Source: Blastocystis hominis (Eukaryota; Sar; Bigyra; Opalinata; Blastocystidae). From it: 64,000 nt of DNA. The stretch is taken from contig NW_013171821.1 of assembly GCF_000151665.1 (NCBI RefSeq), forward strand, positions 69,929 to 133,928. The letters are read 5' to 3'. Each line of letters starts with the position of its first letter. The stretch's first letter is position 1. A program made the position numbers and the translations under genes. The notes beneath the pieces are model-generated. The model was not told the origin of the DNA and searched no databases. It worked only from the letters and a program-made list of their open reading frames with translations. Of this stretch, positions 33,157-45,162 are shown in pieces.

Positions 33157-36100
33157 ATGCAGATGAACGATATTGTTGGTACTGTCATCGATAAGATGCT
33201 CAACTTGCTGAAGAACTGTAGGCATAGCGCAATGCGACTCCAATGAAGGCAACTGCGCAAAGAAGAAAGATAATCTCGCTATATATAGAGCAAGTCTCGC
33301 AACCCTGATTGGAGAGTTGCAAGAAGGGATTTCGTTGACGGGCGCGTCTTTCATTACCAGTTGCGCCAAAGAGTTTTTCCTTTTTTGGAGTGTGTTCTAC
33401 CCGTAGATTTGAGGCGTTTTACATAGCAGCAACGAAGGGGAAGCGAAGTACATACGGGTTGTTCCGTTTAACGCGCAGGCAAAGATCTGTTCAATGCTAC
33501 GGTTCGTCAGGAGATCGATCGGCTCGTGACAGAGCTGTATTGCACCCATCATTGTGATGCTTCGGCTCTCTTGGGTATAATTGATCGTTCCAAATTCGAT
33601 CCAGCGTACTGCATCAAAACAAGTAGCAAGCGAACCCATCCCCGCGTCAAAACCCAAAGTCTCTCTATTCTCTCGTGTCTTTCCCGCTCTCCGCACATTT
33701 CCTGGCTTCCTTTTCTTCCCGACCTTTCCTCGATCCCTTCCGCCACCTACCGCAAAGACGCTCCCGTTTCATTCTTTGTTCGTTCCCTCACGTTCCTAGA
33801 CATCCGAAAAAACCGCGGTTTTCCACTTTGCCGCGTCTTTTTTGCCGCTCTTTGCTTCGTTCCCTCCCTCCAGCCTCGACTCCGATTCCCGCGCGTTCGT
33901 TCCCGCCTTTCTGCTTCGCGCCCAGCAGCTCGCCCAGTCGGTTCTCCGTTTCCCCGAGATCCCCGCGGTTCGCTGCGCCGCCATCCAGCTCCTCGCGCAG
34001 ATCCCCGCGGTTCTGCTCGCCGCTCCCTGCGAGGAAGTTCCTTTCCCCGCGGCACTGCAGGCCGCCATGGCGACGCTGAAAACCGCGGAACCGCAGGAAG
34101 CGGCGATGGCCGCGGGGGAAATCGCGGAAATGCTGAGCCGGTTCGTGGCGCAGAACCGCGAAAAACCGCGGGTTCGCGACGAGGAGGGTTCGGAGGGCGT
34201 TTCATCGGGAGGGATTTCGGTGGAAACCGCGGTTCAGTGGCTGCTGGCGCAGCTGCAGAGTGGTGGTGGATAACCGCGGGGATGAGGGATAGGGGTTTCG
34301 GCGAGCGAATTGCTGACCGCTGCGCACACGGTGATCGGGTTTCTACGATTGGCGCGCGGGAGTTTCGTCGAGCATGATGTGGGGTATTTAACCGCGGAAC
34401 TGTTCGCGTGGATTCGAGGTACCTTCCCGGAGGGGGTGAAACGTAGAAACGGGAACCGTGGAAACGCAGAAAACCGCGGAACTGGTGATGATGGAGGGAA
34501 TTTGCGCGGTTTTTTCGCAGAACCAGCTGATAACCGCGATGAAACTGGCTCTCAGCGTGATCAGCGAAACGGCCATCGATTCCCGCGGGGATCTCCTCCA
34601 AGTGGAAACCGCGGTTCACCTGTTGACCAAAATCGTGCCTATTTTTGGCGAGGCGATTCGCTCGGATTGGTCGGAAATGGTTTCCACGTTGCTTCCCTTT
34701 TTGGTTTCCACGTTTCCCTCGTTGCAAACCGCGGTGCATCGATTGTGTCTCGTGGTGTGTTCCACGGACGGTTCGCTGCTGGGGGATTTGTGTTTCCAGT
34801 GTTCCGAGCTGCTTCAGGGCCAAATCGACCCGATCGCCGTCGACCCCACAAAAAAAGTCCCGATTTTTGGAGTCCATAACGGATAGACGGATTTTGTCAC
34901 GGGGATTTGCCGCCTTCTGGGCGAGCTTTTGATTTTGGCGCGCTCGCAAGGCGAAGACGTGGATCCCGCGGTTCTGGACGCTCTTTTCGCGCAGAGCGAG
35001 CAGCTGCGTCTGCTGCAGGCCGCGCAAACCGCGGTTCTGGACCCAGCGGACCCAGCGGACCCCTCGAGTCCCGCGGTTGTGGAGTCGGCGGAGTGGAGGA
35101 AGTGCGGTCGCGGGTATTGGATGCTGATGGGCGGACTGGGGATGATGGGTAAACGTGGAAACGGAGGTACCAACTAGAGAACTGGGTGGAGCCGAAAATC
35201 GGAGAAATCGTGGAAACGATGCGGGAGGACGTGGAAACGACGGTGCGGAAGCTGAGCGCGCTGGCGGAAGCATTCAAAGCGAAGGAAGCGCGCATGATGA
35301 TGGATGCATCGGCGATGCAGAAGATGCGTTCCGCGGTAAATCTGGAGCTTGTCACGTGCTACCCGACCCTCCAGGCATTGTAGCCAGAACCGCGGGACCG
35401 GCTTATGGGTAGATTGATGCTCACAAGAGGGAAATCGAGAATCGTGGAAACCCACGCGACCCTCTTCGAGCCCTTCTCCCGCCAACTCCATTCCCTGGTT
35501 TCTCTGTTTCCACTCTTGTATGCGATGGGCGATGAGATCAGTCCCGCGGGATGGCGCGTGATCATCGTTCTCTTCCTGATTTTGGCGGCATCCCCGCGGG
35601 AGCAGCTCGATTCGGAGGCGCTGCGCTACGTGACGCTGCTGGGAATCGCCGAGAACCGCGGGGAATGCTCGCTACGGCGGGAAAAGCTGTCCCGCGAGGA
35701 CACGGCAATCGTGGAAAACGGGGAAACCGACCTGACCCGCGAGCGAAGAGTTCGATCGAACGCGGCCGGTGAATCGTAGAAACTGTGGAACCTGCTGTCG
35801 ACGGGTTTGCAAATGACAAGCGAAGACGAAGATGACCAGTCCTTGTGGGCGTTTCATTGACCTCTGACCGGCAGTTTCATCCTCTACCAGAAGTGTCTCC
35901 CCGCGGAATCGTCGACTCCCGCGGTTCTGCGTCTGTCGATGGCGCGGCCGCTCTGGGGCGAGCGATTGGCCAATGCCGCGGTTTGCTTCTTCGCCCAGCT
36001 GCTTCTGCTCGGAGGAACCGGAGAAACCAGAGAAACCAGAGAAACCGGGGAATCGCGAGACCCGCGGGAATCGCTCCTCGAAGGATTATTGGCCAGTGTG

Positions 36101-39100
36101 AGCGAGGGTGGGAGAGAACCGCGGGGATGACGGGTAGTGGACCGAATCCCGCGGGAGGCGCAGAACCGGCTTCTGGAGAACGTGGTTTCCACGTTTTGGT
36201 TGTGTTTCTCGGTAGGCGTGTCGGGCGTTTCACGATGGCAGGCGTTTCATTCGCTGGGAGAAACGCTCACGACGGAACCCTGGATGGTTTCGCTGCGCGA
36301 CCTGCTTCTTGCCGCGCTGCAATCGCGGGAATCCTCCATCCGGCTTCTTGCCGCGCAATCCCTCGCATTTGTGTGTCTGTGTTCCGACCGCGTTTTCGCC
36401 ACCGACGTCCTCCGGCAGTTCGAGGTTCCACGTTTCCACGATTCATGAGGCGTAGCGCCTGCTGAACGGGAACGCGGATCCCGCGGGAATGGGCGCCGCG
36501 CTGGCTTCCCTCGCCTTCCTCCAGCGGTTAACCGCGGGAATGGGCGAGTCCGCGCTGGCCTCGAAGATAACCGCGGTAATGGAGATCGAGCGCGTCGACC
36601 GCCGGCGGCCGTTTCGCGTGTGGTGGCTTCGCAGCGTGGGATGTTTGGCGCCGTCCCAGAACCGCGGGAATGAGGAGTCGTTGTCCCGCGGTTCTGTGAC
36701 GGCGGATTGGGCGCTGAAGGCGCTGGAGGAGGAAATGGGGGACGAAGAAGACGTCGCGTGGGACGAAGCGGAGTTTGCCGCCAAAACGGAGATAGGCGAA
36801 GAAGGGCGGTGGGCGCAGCGCGCGCTGGTTTGGGTCCAGGCGCTGACCACGTGGCTCGACGCGCTCCCCGCCGACGAAGAAACCGCGGGGAAGGTGCGGG
36901 GAATGGTGCGCGTGGCGGATCACGTGGGATTTGGCGGGAAGCGATGAGGCGAAGATCGGAGAAACTACTGACCAAATCGCGGTGAAAACCGCGGTTCTGC
37001 GAATGGGGATCGCGGCCATGCGATTGTGTTCCTCTGCGGAGCACGTGCGCAGCATAACCGCGATTCTTTTGGAAGGATTGCACAGCGATCAAATCGACTT
37101 TTTGCGTACTGCCAAAAATCCCCCCGATTTTTAGTGTGTTCCATCGAAGCCACGAAACAATTGGCCGCCCTCCAGGGAGGCCGGTTCTTCCGCGAAACCA
37201 TCGAGTTCCCCGCGGTTATGGCCGCGATTCTGCGGAGCTACGAAGAGTGCGTCAAGTACGCGGGAACCGAATTGTGTTATTGTTCCAGACTCGACGAACC
37301 GGCCGGCGCCTCGGCGAGCTGTTCCCTGTTTCTCCGGTTTCTCCAAAAGGAATTGTGTTCCGGCGATGATTCGCCGGCTTCGCTTTGGTCGCTTCTTTCC
37401 CAGCTTTTGGCCATCGGCCTCCCCGACTTTTCCCTCCAACCGCTTCCCGCCAACTCTCCCGCCCCCCTCGTGCTGAGTCCCGCGGGGAAGGGACCGGACG
37501 CCGCGGATTGGGGCGACGCCACAACCCCGCTCAGTCCCGCGGAACACGACGAGGCGGTAGCGAAGGGAGGGATTCCCGCGGGGAACCGAGGCGACCAGGG
37601 CGACCGGATGTGGCAGGTGAAATTCCCGCGGGGATGTGACGTGTAGTCGACGTTTCTGTGTTTGGAGGGAAGTTACGACGTGTGCGAAACACTATTCCCG
37701 CGACTGGAAAACGCGGGAATCGCGGGGAACGCGCTGCAGATTGTGGCGGGAGAACTGCTTCGCCTGGGGTGCCACGCGACGACCGTTTCCTTCCAGGGTT
37801 CCACGATTGATTCCATCGCTCGTTTTGCCGCGGTTTTTCTTCGCCGCGTCTTGACCCACTTCGCCGCGGTTCCCGACCCCGAAACGCCCGAAACGCCCCT
37901 GCTGACGCAGTTCGAAGCGCAGCTGACCGCGTCGATCCGCCGCGTTTTGGCGGCAGCTTCGCCCGAAACCGCGGGGATGGCGCTGGAGACGCTGCGCGCG
38001 TCGATCGAGCTGGGGGTTCTCCGCAGCGAAGGTGGAAACCGTGGAAGGGAGTTACGCGTAGCGTCGCTGGAGCGGCAATTGCAGCTGCTTCTGCCCGAAG
38101 AAAGCGCGGCACCGTCGGCGCGGGCGAAGAATTCGCTGCGGGACCGCGCGCTGCTGGCGCTGCTGACGCGTTCTTTGCTGATAAATGAATCGAATGAATC
38201 GAAAGAATCAAAAGAATCATTAAATAAATCATTGAATGAATCAAAAGAATCAAAAGAATCACTAAATGATTCGTTGAACGACCCAAACGCCGCTTTGCCG
38301 CCCATCGCCGCGCGCTGCGTGCGGGACTTCGCCGTCCGCAACGCCGGTTCCCTGTTTCCACGATGGGTCGAGCGGCTGCGCGAAGCTTTGGCGGGAAATG
38401 GCGAAGAAGAAACGCGCGTCGTCGTCCCGCTCTCCGCTTTGCTGCCAGAAATCGCCCCGAAAAATGGAATCGTACCCATGGTCCTCGCGCTCGCCAAGAT
38501 CCGCGGTTCTATGCCGCTCCCCGCGGTTCTCGCCGCCCTCGCCAACATCACTAGACATGCGCGGAAATCCCCGCGGGAACCCTGGATCCGCGATTTTGCC
38601 GCGTTCGCGCTGTCGTTTCTTCGTGGAAACGTGGAAACCTGCGATGAAACGGCCGCGGCGTGTCTGAGGGAAGTGGCGGGATTGCTGCGCGAAGCAGGAT
38701 TGGCGGGAGAATTGGGCGCGTGCGTCGAGGAGCGCGGGGAAACCGTGGAAGCGAAGAAAAAACGGCGGGAAATCCGGGATCACCGAATTCTGGGGAATTT
38801 CTTCCAAATCAACATTCCCGCGGAAAAAGCGCGGGAATTGCAGGAATTGGAGTGGCGGAAATGGGACCAGATCGTCCAGAGTGGCCAAGGAGAAACCGGA
38901 GAAACCGGGGAAACCGGGGAAACCGAGAAGGAGGAAGAAACGGATCGAAAAGAGCCGGAAGAGAAACCATCGGAGAAACAAAAGGAAACTCCCAAGGAAA
39001 CGCCTAGAGAGGAAACTCCCTCCTCGACGAAACGCTCTCTGGGCGTTTCATCGCGTCGTCGCGTTTCGTCGGGCGTTTCGTCGGGCGTTTCGTCGGTTCG

Positions 39101-40985
39101 CGTGAAACCCGGTCGCGCGGTTCATTCGGGATTCAGCGATAGCGAAGACGCCGAAAACGACGCCAACGAACGGGGAAACGGGGAAACCCGCGGGACGGAA
39201 AGAACTGCGGCGATGCGGCGAAGCAGCCGCGCGAAACGGTCGGGCGAAGCGAGTCGACGCGCGTCGGCAATCGCGGATTTCGTGGCGGATTTGGGAACCG
39301 CGGGGGAAGAAAACAAAAAGGAAAAGAGGAAGGAGAAGGAGGGAACGCAAGAGGAGGAGGGAACTGGGCTTTTCCCGAAGATCGAATTGCCCAGCCAGAC
39401 CGGCAAAACCGAAGCGGAGGCGAAGACGAAACTCCCGCGCATTCAAATCCAATTGCCCAAATCCAAAGAACCTTCCAAAGAACATTCCATCGAACATTCC
39501 ATCGAACATTCCATCGAACCTTCCATCGAACCTTCCAAAGAACATTCCATCGAACATTCCATCGAACCTTCCAAAGAACATTCCATCGAATCTTCCATCG
39601 AATCTTCCAATCAGCGAAGCGAGGCGGATCGCGTGATGGCGGCGCTTCCCGCGGTTCCTACTCACGATGGACCGAGCAAAGCCGGTGTCACGGCGGAATC
39701 TGGCGCGTGGTCCAGCGAAGAAGAAACCGCGGTTTTCGAAGAAGAGGCCTGGGATGTGGAATTGGAGGAACCCTGTTCCAAACCGAATCCCATGGCCGAA
39801 ACGTCCGATTCCGATCCCTGGGGAAACGTGGAAACCGAGATGGAGGGAGAAAAGGAACCACGCGAAGAAATCGGCGATTCCCCCGCGGAACACAATGAAA
39901 CATCAATGGAACACAATGAAACACCCACAGAACACAATGAAACTCCCGCGGAACCCCCATACGATCCATCGAAACTCCCACTTTCCCACCTTTCCTTCCG
40001 CGATGAAACTTCCTCCCCTCTGCTGGGTTCGCTTCTAAACGAAATCCATCGAATGGCGCATTCTCCCGCGGTTATCGCGTCCCTTCCCGCCATCGTCACT
40101 TCCTTCATGAAACTCTTCGAAAATAACCGCGGGATTCGAGCCGCTGTGGCGTACGATCTGCTGACTTCCCTCCAAAACCCCGAAGTTCCGCGGGAAAACG
40201 CAACGCAGATTATCCGCGGGATTCTTCTGGTCGTGAAAGATGATTGGCTGCTGCGGAATAGTGTTTCCGATTTGGCGGTGGAGTTTGTCAGCGACTCCGT
40301 CAAAACCCGATCGATCCCCGCGATTGTGAATCTGACGAATCTGATTGGCTCCTTCTACCAACAATCTCCCGATGACCGAATCGTTTCCACGTTTCTCCAA
40401 ATCAGTTTAGTGGAGTTCTCCGGTTTCATTCATCTTGAAACGCCTCCCTCCAAAACGGACCGCGACTACATAACCGCGGTAATCCCGGTTTTCGCGGGAA
40501 TCGTCGGCAAAATGAGCAAAACCCACGCGCGCCTGATTCTCAGTTTCGCGGGACTGAACGTCATTTGGCTGCTGATTCCCGCGATTCCCGTGCTGCAGCC
40601 CGAGGGCTTGTCTGGAACCGCGGGAATTCTGCGATTGCTGTACGACAAGGCGGAGCAGAAGGCGGGAATTGCCGAGTTGCTGCTGCGATTGTCGATCGGT
40701 TTGATGCGTCGATGCGAAGAATTGCGGTTGGAGGGAAACGACACGGCGGAATGCGAAGCGGAGGCGCGAAATGTGGTGTTAATCGTGGGAGGAGCACACA
40801 AGGAACAGTTCCGCGAAGTGATTCGAACGCTGAACGAAGCGGATCGAAGGATTTTGGAAGCGATGCTGAAGCAGGCAGCGGAGGAAAAGAAGAAGAGGGA
40901 GAAGAAGAATAGTCAGAACCAGAGAAAGGAAGCGTTCGTACCACTCGAAATCGATGCGAGTCGTTTTGATTCTTCCGAAATGTAA
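33157..40985 (+). CDS. Giant HEAT-repeat protein, HEATR5/LAA1-like
   Basis: One gene of about 2,300 codons read through a dozen or more introns (for example 34260-34292, 35380-35412, 37617-37646). Helical HEAT-like stretches run throughout. One segment, VPDPETPETPLLTQFEAQL, with the following SPETAGMALETLRASIELGV, aligns well with my memory of animal HEATR5, an AP-1/clathrin accessory. Low-complexity inserts are NESKESK repeats (38186-38280), GETGETGET and SIEHSIEP repeats, plus a long acidic/basic disordered region around 38.9-39.6 kb. The final 330 residues are again helical. TAA at 40983-40985, TGTTTGTT at 41007-41014. The exon plan for 33.7-36.4 kb is incomplete, and HEATR5 identity is moderate. 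Confidence 0.55.
33781..40680. repeat. Dense iterated palindrome CCGCGG
   Basis: By eye I count about 60 CCGCGG in this stretch, usually as TCCCGCGGGA, AACCGCGGTT or mixed forms. Two or three would be expected from base composition. They fall in all three codon phases and also inside short introns at 34260-34292, 35380-35412 and 37617-37646. The word CGTGGAAAC and its complement are also unusually common here. Confidence 0.85.
39463..39611 (+). repeat. 12-nt coding tandem repeat
   Basis: Degenerate copies of CATTCCATCGAA and CCTTCCAAAGAA encode HSIE/PSKE units, about twelve copies. In-frame slippage product within the disordered region. Confidence 0.85.
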
Positions 40986-41006
40986 CGTGTGTTGTATTGT
41001 GTGAAT

Positions 41007-41014
41007 TGTTTGTT
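41007..41014 (+). terminator. TGTTTGTT 3'-end element
   Basis: Exact element 21 nt after the TAA of the giant HEAT gene. Confidence 0.7.
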
Positions 41015-41018
41015 GACT

Positions 41019-41068
41019 CATTTATTTACTTATTTACTTATTTACTTATTTACTTATTTATTGATTTA
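41019..41068. repeat. TTTACTTA microsatellite
   Basis: Five or so tandem copies of an 8-nt unit between two convergent genes. Confidence 0.8.
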
Positions 41069-41111
41069 TTGTTGTTTTTTTCTTGCCCTGCTTTTTCTTC
41101 TTCTTTGTACT

Positions 41112-41119
41112 CACAAACA
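41112..41119 (-). terminator. TGTTTGTG 3'-end element that sets the stop
   Basis: 4 nt after the terminal T of the KAS II frame. Confidence 0.75.
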
Positions 41120-41123
41120 ATCG

Positions 41124-42634
41124 ATTCCACACGACCAAACAACAAACTCACATTCACACCACCGAATCCGAACGAATTGCTCAGGCAGTAATTCACTCGC
41201 CCTTCCCTCGCCTTCTTCGCTAACAAATCAAAACCGAACGAAATCTCCGATTCTTCCAAATTCAGCGTCGGCGGCATGATCTCCTTTCCCTCAATTCCTC
41301 CATTTTCCCCCACTTTTTTGATCGCATACGCGCAGATTCCCGCTTCCAACGCTCCTGCAGCCCCCAATAAATGACCCGTCGCTCCCTTCGTCGACGACAC
41401 AAACGGTTTCTTCGCGACCCCGCCAAAAACGCTCTGGATGGCCAGCATTTCCGCCTTGTCTCCGATTTGTGTTCCTGTGGCATGTGCGTTGATATAATCA
41501 ATTTGATTGGCGCGAATCCCTGCTTTGCGAAGCAGCGTTTCCATGCAAATTTTCGCGCCCAGTCCTTCCGGATGCGGCGATGTGATGTGATACGCGTCGC
41601 AGTTGCTGCTCCCGCCAATCACTTCGCAGTTTCGTTAAGAGAACCGCGGGAACGGATGGAAAGATATCAAAATCGGGGCGTTTCGAGCACGTGCGCGTTC
41701 GAGAGACTCCAAAACCATCACAACGGCTCCTTCTCCCATCACAAATCCATTTCGAATTCGATCGAAGGGTCGTGATCCCTGTGTGGGAGTTTCATTGAAG
41801 TGAGTGGAAAGCGAATGCATGGCGCCGAATCCTTGATACGATAATCGACCCATGCAGCTTTCCGAACCCCCAACTAAAACAAGATCGGACTCGTTTTGGC
41901 GGATCGAACTGGAGTGTTAGAAAGTGGAAACGTGGAAACTTGAGGCCTTCTAGGATGCTGTATGCAGAGGAAGCACAAGCCATGTTGTTACTCACACATG
42001 GCCCTTGAAAACCAAACCGAATTGATATGTTTGAAGCAGGAAGATTGTTGAGAATGCGAGGAACATAAAACGGACTCAGTCTGATTGTTAGATGTTACAT
42101 TAAAAAAGCATGTGTACCTTTTTCCTGCATTGAGCAAATTACTAGAAGCATCGATTTCATTGATATTCCCAATCCCTGTGGAAACGAAAACACCCTGAAT
42201 ATGATATGTGAATATGCGAATGAATACAATTCGATCTTTTGGAACAGGAAAGTTGCTGGTATCGATTTGAGCTTCCTGCAGTTAACAAATTGAAGGAACA
42301 AAACATGAAGTGCTTCGGTTGCCGCCGCGATTCCAAAACCAATCACATCCGGTTGCGTTGCTCTATCCGTAACTTTGTATTTCACGGGGTTATAGCAAAC
42401 TATTTCATCAAAACAATCCACCGTACGCACAAGCTCCATCTCCTCTAGGAACGGGAGCGCCTATTTTACATTTACACTTCTCAAATTCTGGAGATTCTAG
42501 TCGCTACATAGAAAGTCGAAAACAATGCTCACCTTGATGGCACAACAGCTATTGACCAACTGACTAAAGCAATGCTCGATTCCAACTCCAAATGGAGTAA
42601 TTGCCCCAATTCCGGTGATAACTACTCGTTGCAT
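41124..42634 (-). CDS. Beta-ketoacyl-ACP synthase II (FabF/OXSM type)
   Basis: Condensing enzyme of type II fatty-acid synthesis. N-terminus MQRVVITGIGAITPFGVGIE is typical. The nucleophile region is NMACASSAYSILEGL. NAHATGTQIGD and TKGATGHLLGAAG carry the two active His/Lys motifs, and SFGFGGVNVSLLF ends the fold. Six or so short introns. The frame ends GRVE-T, where T (41124) is 4 nt before TGTTTGTG (41119-41112), so poly(A) would make TAA; the next encoded stop is about 24 codons on. An upstream in-frame ATG at 42670 would add MLKKTDICFSQF, perhaps an organelle-targeting start. Substrate carrier and organelle location are inferred. Confidence 0.87.
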
Positions 42635-42775
42635 GAATTGTGAAAAGCAAATATCTGTTTTTTTTAGCATTCTATACTGTCGAGACACGAATATGCGGAT
42701 GAATCTCACACTCCCATTGCTTTCATTAGTGTTAATTTTGAACAGAAAAGTCATATCGTTCTTATTTTTGTTTTC

Positions 42776-43512
42776 ATGTGGGATTTGGTCCTTTGCTGCG
42801 TTCTTGCTATTCTGTTTGTGATCGGTTTTTCCATAAACAGATATTGGTCTCACGGAAACGTGGATGCGCGACCGGCTAAGACGATGGTGGTTTTAGGATC
42901 AGGTACTGCTTGCTTCTTGAATCTATTTGCAGGTGGACACACTTCGGAGATGCTTGCACTCCTCCATTCGTTAGACCCTTCTCTTTACACTCCTATGGTA
43001 ATAGTGAGTGCAGATACCGACAAGAAGAGCATTTCGCGATATATGAATGAGAATGTACGTGCTTCCCTATTTCTTTGTTTAATTATAGTTTGCATTCGAC
43101 TCTACAATCAAGACGATTCCTCGTAGCAGGGAAGTCGGCCAGTCGTACTTCTCCTCCATTCGGTCTACTTTTCGTGCTTTCCTCCGATGTCTTGTATTGA
43201 TTCTGTTCGAGCAACCAAACTTGCTCTTGATCAATGGACCTGGTTGGCATTGTTAGTGTATGTGATTTGTAGGCACGTGCATTCCAGTGGCATTGGTTGT
43301 TGTTCTCTACCGCATTCTGGATATCATTCACTGCCGAATCGTTTTTGTCGAGAGTTTTTGCCGTGTGGAAAGGTGAACGAAGCAATGGCTCTTGAAGTGT
43401 AGACTGAGTGTATCTGGGTATTTGCTCTACTACGTTGCTGACTCCTTTGTTGTCCAGTGGCCTCAACTACAGAAGAAGTATCCTCGAAGTGTCTATTTAG
43501 GAGTTTTGATGT
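42776..43512 (+). CDS. ALG14: ALG14, membrane subunit of UDP-GlcNAc transferase
   Basis: ALG14 anchors ALG13 at the ER and together they add the second GlcNAc to dolichol-PP-GlcNAc. N-terminal helix DLVLCCVLAILFVIGF, then MVVLGSGGHTSEMLALL (after a 30-nt intron), IVSADTDKKS, TIPRSREVGQSY, NGPGTCIPVALVVVL, IVFVESFCRVERLS and FVVQWPQLQKKYPRSVYLG all match. Five exons. The frame reaches YLGVLM-T; the T at 43512 is 4 nt before TGTTTGAG (43517-43524), so polyadenylation gives TAA just upstream of an encoded TGA (43521-43523) that lies inside the element. Confidence 0.9.
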
Positions 43513-43516
43513 ATAT

Positions 43517-43524
43517 TGTTTGAG
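43517..43524 (+). terminator. TGTTTGAG 3'-end element that sets the stop
   Basis: 4 nt after the terminal T of ALG14; overlaps a nearby encoded TGA. Confidence 0.7.
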
Positions 43525-43656
43525 CGAAAAGTTTTGAAAGACTCAGTTTTTTCTTAATGAACACAAAAGGATCAAAAGTAGCCACGATATGGATACGCTA
43601 ATGCATAGTTTGAGCTTATTGCTAAGCTTCCTGCGGGATATTGCCGAAACCAGACG

Positions 43657-44593
43657 ATGTCGGCGGATTCCATTTTGGTTACGCCCGTGGACGAGCATGG
43701 AACTCTAAAGCTCCTTTGTAAAAAGGTTTCTGTGCATGTTGACGATGATGAAAACGACTACGAATTCAGTGTGTATGAACTGCATTGGGAGTCCTCCGAA
43801 GTCGGTTCGAAAACAAAACCAATCGTAAGAAAGCCTCTATTGTTTCATTTGTCAGACGTTGCCTCTTTCCTTTGACCAAGAGTTTGTAATAGTAAGACAG
43901 AGGACGATACGCATAATTGCCGTAGTATGATGAAGTAAAGGACGCGGTGGTCTTCGTTCTTCGTAAGTGCAAGCCCCAGAGGGATCACTCCCCTTCCTTC
44001 TTCTGGTGCCAGGTGAGACACGATGAGATCTGTCCTTATTCCAAGGAACCGGAAGAAAGCGTGTATAAGCGATTCCTCACCTCCTTCCAAATTGCCTTCG
44101 AAATTATGTAGATCCATTGAAGATCTCTCAGTTAGGAATAAAGAAAAGGCCGAGCGCGATGTGCTCTACCAGCAACTGCCGTTCGATGCTCTGCGTTACA
44201 TCAAAGAAGAAAACGTCGAGTCGATTTTTGGAAATCCGGAAATCTGCAAGCGTCTCTACCCGCTGGTTCCTCCCTGCCTTCGCTCTGTGGAGGGGTTGAA
44301 GCGAATCGTCCACTCGCCGTCGTTCAAAAAGAACATTACGATGTTTCAGTATGCGATGAATTCGCTGGATGTGGGGATCGTGCTGGTAGGATTGCGGGAT
44401 TGGATGTGAGTAGAGTGCGTATGGCGTGGAGAATGACGAACTGCCGAAGCTGGATATCAATACGGATGATCGAATGAAAGTGTATATGAAGGAGATCGAG
44501 GAGATGGCGAAAAAGGAGTTAGAGATGGAGAAGGAAACGAATAATGGAGCCGAGCTGGGAACAGAGGAAAAGAAAGATATGGATATGGAGTGA
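43657..44593 (+). CDS. ADRM1: Proteasomal ubiquitin receptor RPN13/ADRM1
   Basis: N-terminal Pru-like domain (SILVTPVDEHGTLKLLCKK, SVYELHWESS, SPSFFWCQEP, the last matching the FWxQEP strand). The C-terminal DEUBAD domain follows (NVESIFGNPEICKRLYPLVP, SVEGLKRIVHSPSFKKNI), which recruits the deubiquitinase UCH37. Five introns of about 24-40 nt. Ends with a charged tail, TGA at 44591-44593; TGTTTGTT at 44604-44611. Sits on the proteasome lid base and hands on ubiquitin chains. Confidence 0.85.
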
Positions 44594-44611
44594 TTCATTC
44601 ATTTGTTTGTT

Positions 44612-45162
44612 CGAAATTCAATTGGATTTTGCGTATTTTCAAAATTGAATCGATCAAGTACAATGTTTGGCTTGATGCTAATCATATTCATAACAAATCC
44701 AAGTATATTTCAGGATTCAAGTGACAATTCATGAAGGTTTCCTGTCACTTCTTCTTTGCCCATTATGTGGCTGAAGTGCAAAGAAGCCACGAATCGATAT
44801 AACGAAAGAACTCATCAAAATTCGCTGACTACCATGAGTAATTATATGATAATGTGAAAGATTACTGTTCTATTCCATGTTCTTTCATATCATATTCGTT
44901 GACGTTTTTCACCGCATTGGAACTGTATTCGCGCAATTAATTATGACTATCACAGAGTACACATGCTTATCTATCAAATGATAAAAGAAGCGAACGAAAA
45001 TAAAAAGCCTAAGGGCGAAAACTATGGAATTGAAATAGGGATGAAAATCAAAAAACAAAATCCCATGAATCTAGGAATTGAATGATGATTGGTCCTTCAA
45101 AAGTCGCCCGCCCATATTAGCCGGCACCGTTATTTCAAATAAATCTAAACAAGAATATTCGA
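44612..45162. other. Intergenic region
   Basis: About 550 bp, AT-rich. It presumably holds the promoter of the linker histone. No open frame or RNA gene recognised. Confidence 0.5.

Noticed and set aside
33747-35273. Long minus-strand open frame (about 500 codons) opposite the HEAT gene
   Set aside because: Arg/Pro/Ser-rich shadow caused by GC-rich words and CCGCGG. The plus strand gives helical repeats with consistent introns.
38186-39611. Short regular repeats considered as a CRISPR-like or satellite array
   Set aside because: They are in-frame 12-nt coding repeats without unique spacers, inside one open frame.
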